A stretch of DNA of 23,480 nt from a virus: positions 1-23,480 of IMG/VR virus record IMGVR_UViG_3300033979_000587. The stretch is one strand, 5' to 3'. The notes under the pieces were generated by a model. The model ran no database searches. It was not told the DNA's origin and saw only the letters and a list, made by a program, of their open reading frames with translations. Position 1 is the first letter of the stretch. Every line of letters starts with the position of its first letter. Of this stretch, positions 19,881-23,480 are shown piece after piece. The position numbers were made by a program, and so were the translations under genes.

Positions 19881-20131
19881 GCCGCCTGCGCAAACCCAAA
19901 ACCTCCCCACCCAAAGACCGCGAAGCCGTGCTGCTCCAAGTCCGGCAGCTCCTCGCCGAGCATTTCGATGTCGGCCTCTGCATCGTGAGTTGGGAAGCGG
20001 AGGGCGAGACTTTCTACATGGATTTGAAATTCGGCAACGACTACGCCGCCCGCGCCCTGTGCCGAGAGGCCGACGAAATTTTGTGGCCTTACGAAACCGA
20101 AGACGAAGACGAGGAGGACGACGACGAATGA
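19877..20131 (+). CDS. Small acidic protein, unknown
   Basis: This encodes 84 aa. GAGGAGGG upstream and the ATGA overlap fix the start at 19877. The N-terminus is basic (MSRLRKPKTSPPKDRE), the middle an alpha/beta domain (VLLQVRQLLAEHFDVGLCIV, TFYMDLKFGND), and the end is extremely acidic (ETEDEDEEDDDE). No family is recognised. The acidic tail is encoded by GA-rich DNA that also serves as the ribosome site of the next gene. A DNA-mimic role is conceivable but unsupported beyond the charge. Confidence 0.6.
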   Translation: MSRLRKPKTSPPKDREAVLLQVRQLLAEHFDVGLCIVSWEAEGETFYMDLKFGNDYAARALCREADEILWPYETEDEDEEDDDE

Positions 20132-21114
20132 AAACCAACAAACTGCAAAACATCGTTCACGCCAGCCAAGTCACCGCCGCGCAGAACGAAGCCGCACAAG
20201 CCCGCTCCCAGCTCGAAGCCGAGCGCCGCGCCCACGCCGAAACGATCAAGGCTCTGGAGCGTTCGCGTTTCACCAAAGCCCCGCGCAAGGTCACGCCAGC
20301 CACATCGAAGGCCGGAACCGGCGACATCATCGAAGTCATTTTCTCCGATGTTCACGGCAACAAGCACGACCCCGCCGCGATGGCCGCTTTCCTCGGTGAT
20401 CTCAAAACCCTCAACCCCGACCGACTCATCATCGGGGGCGATTTTATTGACTGCGGCGGCTTCCTCGCCGAACACCACACCCTCGGCTATGTCGCCGAGA
20501 CCGAGGATTCCTACGAAGACGACATCGCCGTTGCCAACAGCCTCCTCGACCAAATCCTCGCCGCCGCCTCGCCCTCCGAATGCCACTACATCGAAGGCAA
20601 CCATGAATGGCGCGTCGAGCGGTGGGCGCTCACCCAACGCCTCGCGCACCACAAGGACACCGACCTCCTCCGCCGCACCTTCTGCCCCGAGCATGTGTTG
20701 AGGCTCAAAGACCGAGGCATCCACTACTACCACCAAGGCAAAACCCACGGCGACTGCGACACGCCTGGCTGGGTCAAAATCGACAAAGCCTTCTTCGTTC
20801 ACAAAATCAGCAACGCCCGCGACGCCGCCGGGCAAGCCATGGCCAAAGCCGCTGCGAACATTGTATTCTTCGATACCCACCGCGCCGCCTACAAGCCCAT
20901 GCACCTCCCCGGCGTCGGCCTCATTTCCGCATGGAACCCCGGCTGCCTGTGCAAACGCCAGCCCCTTTACGCCAACACCCGCCCCACCGAGTGGACGCAC
21001 GGCTACCTCGTCCGATTCATCAGCAAAAAGACCGGCAACTTCCAGATGGTGAATGTCACCATCAACGAAGGCACCAGCTACGCCAGCCTCCTCCTCAAAC
21101 CCAAGTCCGCATGA
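20128..21114 (+). CDS. Calcineurin-like metallophosphoesterase
   Basis: This encodes 328 aa. Residues 1-45 form a charged coiled coil (AARQ-type repeats, ARSQLEAERRAHAETIKALE). The metal-site motifs follow in order: SDVHGNKHD (Asp74, His76), GGDFID (Asp105), EGNHEW (Asn158, His159), FFVHK (His225) and FFDTHR (Asp249, His251). These make a complete two-metal phosphoesterase site. The family hydrolyses phosphomono- or diesters in nucleic acids, nucleotides or proteins; the substrate is not evident. Its place between lysis and tail genes is unusual for a replication nuclease. It could be a virion enzyme, a DNA-processing factor or a counter-defence phosphodiesterase. A GAGGAGG site and ATG overlap support the start. 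Confidence 0.85.
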   Translation: MKTNKLQNIVHASQVTAAQNEAAQARSQLEAERRAHAETIKALERSRFTKAPRKVTPATSKAGTGDIIEVIFSDVHGNKHDPAAMAAFLGDLKTLNPDRLIIGGDFIDCGGFLAEHHTLGYVAETEDSYEDDIAVANSLLDQILAAASPSECHYIEGNHEWRVERWALTQRLAHHKDTDLLRRTFCPEHVLRLKDRGIHYYHQGKTHGDCDTPGWVKIDKAFFVHKISNARDAAGQAMAKAAANIVFFDTHRAAYKPMHLPGVGLISAWNPGCLCKRQPLYANTRPTEWTHGYLVRFISKKTGNFQMVNVTINEGTSYASLLLKPKSA

Positions 21115-21599
21115 ACAAACTCGCCGCCATCGCCCTCAAGCACAAAGCCCTCAAATACGGCATCCCTCCGAACCAAGGCTGGCTCACCCGCCAGCAAGCC
21201 GCCCGCCAACTCGGCTGCCCCGAGCGCAATGTCCACGACCTCCTGCGCGACGCCATCGAAGCCCGCGACATCGAGACCAAAAAGTTCAGCGATTGGGACG
21301 CCGCCACGATGCGCCCCGTGCAAGTCACCTGCTACCGCATCATCGAACCCGGCACACCCAAGCCCGCCAAATCCTCTGCCAAGCTGTCGGAAAAAAGCCC
21401 ACATATTTCTTACAAAACCTCGGACTCCATCGCAGGCATTCCGGCCCATTTGCTCGACCGGGTGCAATCCGTCCTTGCCCGCCATCGCGGCAAGACCCCC
21501 AGCCAACTTGCAGACCTGATGCGATTCAAAGGCGAGCCGCGCATTAGCGCCAAAGCCATCCGCGCCCTCCTTGACAAGCCCCCGCAGAATAGAAGGTAG
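21111..21599 (+). CDS. Helix-turn-helix-like small protein, unknown
   Basis: This encodes 162 aa. Residues about 20-60 (GWLTRQQAARQLGCPERNVH followed by DLLRDAIEARDIETKKFSDWD) look like a helix-turn-helix with a following strand pair. The C-terminal part (IPAHLLDRVQSVLARHRGKT then PSQLADLMRF and ISAKAIRALLD) suggests a second helical domain. A basic Ser/Lys/Pro linker joins them. I recall similar HTH proteins beside metallophosphoesterase genes in other phages. It may bind DNA as a late regulator. ATGA couples it to the phosphoesterase gene; the tail gene begins one base after its stop. Confidence 0.65.
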   Translation: MNKLAAIALKHKALKYGIPPNQGWLTRQQAARQLGCPERNVHDLLRDAIEARDIETKKFSDWDAATMRPVQVTCYRIIEPGTPKPAKSSAKLSEKSPHISYKTSDSIAGIPAHLLDRVQSVLARHRGKTPSQLADLMRFKGEPRISAKAIRALLDKPPQNRR

Positions 21600-23480
21600 A
21601 TGCCCGATGACCAAACCATAGTCGAAGGCGATGCCGGATTCCTCGGCATGGCCTCCCGCTTGAACCCGCTGCAACTCCAGCCGGGCATGGTCCAGTATGT
21701 CGAAAACATGCGACTCGACCGAGGCGTCGCCCAGACGCGCAAAGGGGCCAAACGCCTGGGCGACGGCATCGCCGCAGGATCGCAGCCGCTGGTGCTGCCG
21801 TTTGTGCTAGATGCAAACGCCCGCGTGCGCACGATCTATTCGGGCGGAATCTTCGCCAGCGGCGTCTTCTCCTCGCCGAACTACAACGATGAGAATGAAT
21901 ACATCGTCCTCTGCGGGCCTGCCTCGGCTTTTCTTTACCGCCAAGGGGACTCTATCGAGGAAATAAGCTACCCGCCGGACGAGATCATTGAAGCGACGGA
22001 TAGCGTCTCGACGATACAGGCTTTCAACCGGTTCTACCTCCTGCGTGATGCCGACATGACTCTGCCTGGCTGGGATTGGAAATACACCACCGCCAGCGGC
22101 ATCGCGGTCTCTGGCACCACGGCCACCGTCCACATCGCCGCCCATGGCCTCGCTGCTGGCCAGCGGGTGCGGATCGAGGAGGGGAACCAAGCGGCATTCC
22201 AAGGCCATGAGTTCGACATCCTCTCGGCCTCGACAAATTCTTTCACCATCGCCGTGCCCTCTGGCACTGCGCCGGATGTCTCCGCCAACATCGCAATCCG
22301 CCGAGTGAAACCGCCTCTGTGGTGGGATGGCTCGATGGTGACATTCCAAGGAGCCGAGGCGGGCGTGCCTGCGGCGGGCGTCACCTACAAGCACCTACGC
22401 TCATGCGCGTGGGCGGCCTATATCGGCAACCGCCTCTGGATCCCTGATGGCCGTGATACGGTGGCGATCTCGGATGTGTTGGATCCTGATCTGTATGATC
22501 CCTTTTTCCAATCCTTCCGCGCCAACCAAGGCAGCAACGACTACCTGGTGGCGATCCATCCGTGGGTGGAGGGGCAGGCGCTGGTCTTTATGCGCAACTC
22601 GATATGGCTGGCCAACCTCACCGACACCAGCAATGCGACCGGCGACACTTTCACGGTAGATTCTGCCGTTTCCCGACTCACACTGCTCACCGACGAGATC
22701 GGCTGCGTAGCGCGGCGCTCGATCCAAACGGCTGGGCAATTTGTCTTTTTCCTTTCGGATGCTGGAGTTTACCGGCTGGATACCCAGCTCGACCTTAAAC
22801 TCCGTGCAAATACGCAGCCGCTCTCGGATCCCATCGCTGACCAACTCGATGAGATCAATACGGACTACGCTCACCTGGCGGTGGGCCGGTGGTGGAATAA
22901 TCGCTACTACCTCGCTGTGCCGGTCGGTAAAAATGCGACGACGAATAATACTCTCTTTTTGTGGAATGCGCTGAATGCGCAATGGGAAAGCCGTGATACC
23001 TACTCGGTAAATCTGGATGAGCTGCTTGTCGCTGCATACTCCAGCCAGCGCCGCCTCTTCGCCGCTAGCCGTGCGGGAACCTTATTTATCCTAGACGAAC
23101 TTGAGTATGGAGATGAGGTGCCGTATTCCAATGCGGAAGACCTCTATACTGACATCCGTGCAGAACTCATTACCCGTCGCTATGGGTGGGGGAGTCTCAA
23201 CGCGAAGCGGCTACTGCGAGCGAAGTCAAGTTTACTCCTTCCTGCCGCTTCCTCTTGCTCGCTGGATGCGGTGACGACGGACTACGATGCGGACTTTCAA
23301 ATAGCCTCGATGGATAACATGTCTGGCAATGAGGAGGACTACACTCTCAAGGCCCCGCTGCGCTGCAAGGCAACTGGACTCGACATCCGATTCCGAACTC
23401 AGAGCGGTAGGCCAACCCTGCGCCAAATCAGCGCGGAGGCTGCGCGCTCGTCTTTCGACCACACTGAAACCCGCACTTTG
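21600..23480 (+). CDS. Large tail protein (tail tube/nozzle-like), open at window end
   Basis: This encodes at least 627 aa and stays open to the last base, so the C-terminus is missing. The start ATG directly follows the previous TAG. The N-terminus (FLGMASRLNPLQLQPGMVQY, then NMRLDRGVAQTRKGAK) is typical of podovirus tail-nozzle or stopper proteins of the beta-propeller type. Repeated blades follow, such as RSCAWAAYIGNRLWIPDGRD and FVFFLSDAGVYRLDTQLDL. An inserted beta domain at about 163-240 contains HGLAAGQRVRIEEGNQAAFQ, a common phage tail insertion. The visible end reads ATGLDIRFRTQSGRPTLRQI, as in such proteins near their C-terminus. It would form the distal tail that conducts DNA. Codon use has more G and T than the terminase and portal genes. 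Confidence 0.7.
   Translation, partial: MPDDQTIVEGDAGFLGMASRLNPLQLQPGMVQYVENMRLDRGVAQTRKGAKRLGDGIAAGSQPLVLPFVLDANARVRTIYSGGIFASGVFSSPNYNDENEYIVLCGPASAFLYRQGDSIEEISYPPDEIIEATDSVSTIQAFNRFYLLRDADMTLPGWDWKYTTASGIAVSGTTATVHIAAHGLAAGQRVRIEEGNQAAFQGHEFDILSASTNSFTIAVPSGTAPDVSANIAIRRVKPPLWWDGSMVTFQGAEAGVPAAGVTYKHLRSCAWAAYIGNRLWIPDGRDTVAISDVLDPDLYDPFFQSFRANQGSNDYLVAIHPWVEGQALVFMRNSIWLANLTDTSNATGDTFTVDSAVSRLTLLTDEIGCVARRSIQTAGQFVFFLSDAGVYRLDTQLDLKLRANTQPLSDPIADQLDEINTDYAHLAVGRWWNNRYYLAVPVGKNATTNNTLFLWNALNAQWESRDTYSVNLDELLVAAYSSQRRLFAASRAGTLFILDELEYGDEVPYSNAEDLYTDIRAELITRRYGWGSLNAKRLLRAKSSLLLPAASSCSLDAVTTDYDADFQIASMDNMSGNEEDYTLKAPLRCKATGLDIRFRTQSGRPTLRQISAEAARSSFDHTETRTL

Overview
The window is a stretch of a tailed double-stranded DNA bacteriophage (Caudoviricetes), either a free phage or a prophage interior. 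All 37 protein genes I can support lie on the + strand, most joined by ATGA or TGATG stop/start overlaps. No integrase, tRNA, rRNA, CRISPR array, insertion sequence or obvious host gene is visible. A long portal, an SU10/DUF5309-like capsid protein and a tail-tube/nozzle-like protein, with no tape measure, sheath or tail tube, point to a podovirus-like virion. The host cannot be fixed from sequence. The DNA is GC-rich, some genes have strong AGGAGG-type ribosome sites while others have C/A-only leaders, and the window carries small dispersed repeats that I recall from genomes of environmental bacteria such as Verrucomicrobia and Planctomycetes. That makes such a host plausible but unproven.

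Layout. 22-2087: a helix-turn-helix regulator, three small unknowns and a DEDDh 3'-5' exonuclease. 2090-4654: a replication-initiator-like protein, a small unknown and a DnaB-type helicase. The initiator gene contains iteron-like repeats and a polypurine tract that resemble a lambda-type internal origin. No DNA polymerase is seen. 4651-5968: six tiny overlapping accessory genes, including a DUF551-like and an NrdR-like zinc-ribbon protein. 5965-8349: large terminase, an excisionase-type HTH protein and two small unknowns. 8350-8711: a non-coding, repeat-bearing gap. 8712-10876: scaffold-like protein, major capsid protein and a strong terminator hairpin. 10881-14259: a small unknown, portal and a head-tail adaptor carrying a carbohydrate-binding-like insert. 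14299-18759: two small virion-type proteins, a coiled-coil fibre, further fibre/appendage proteins and a repeat-rich fibre. 18762-19880: lysis cassette (two holin candidates, a small lipoprotein, an L,D-transpeptidase-like endolysin candidate). 19877-23480: a small acidic protein, a metallophosphoesterase, an HTH-like protein and a large tail protein running off the window.

Working together, the early genes would start and drive replication, the middle genes package DNA into a scaffold-assembled head, the fibre genes provide host recognition, and the lysis genes release virions. Points deserving a second look are the candidate origin inside the initiator gene, the three copies of a GACCACAGAGGACACAG-type repeat with associated AT-rich leaders, the portal placed after the capsid gene, the terminator just ahead of the portal cluster, C/A-only leaders, and the enzyme-like lysis and phosphoesterase genes.
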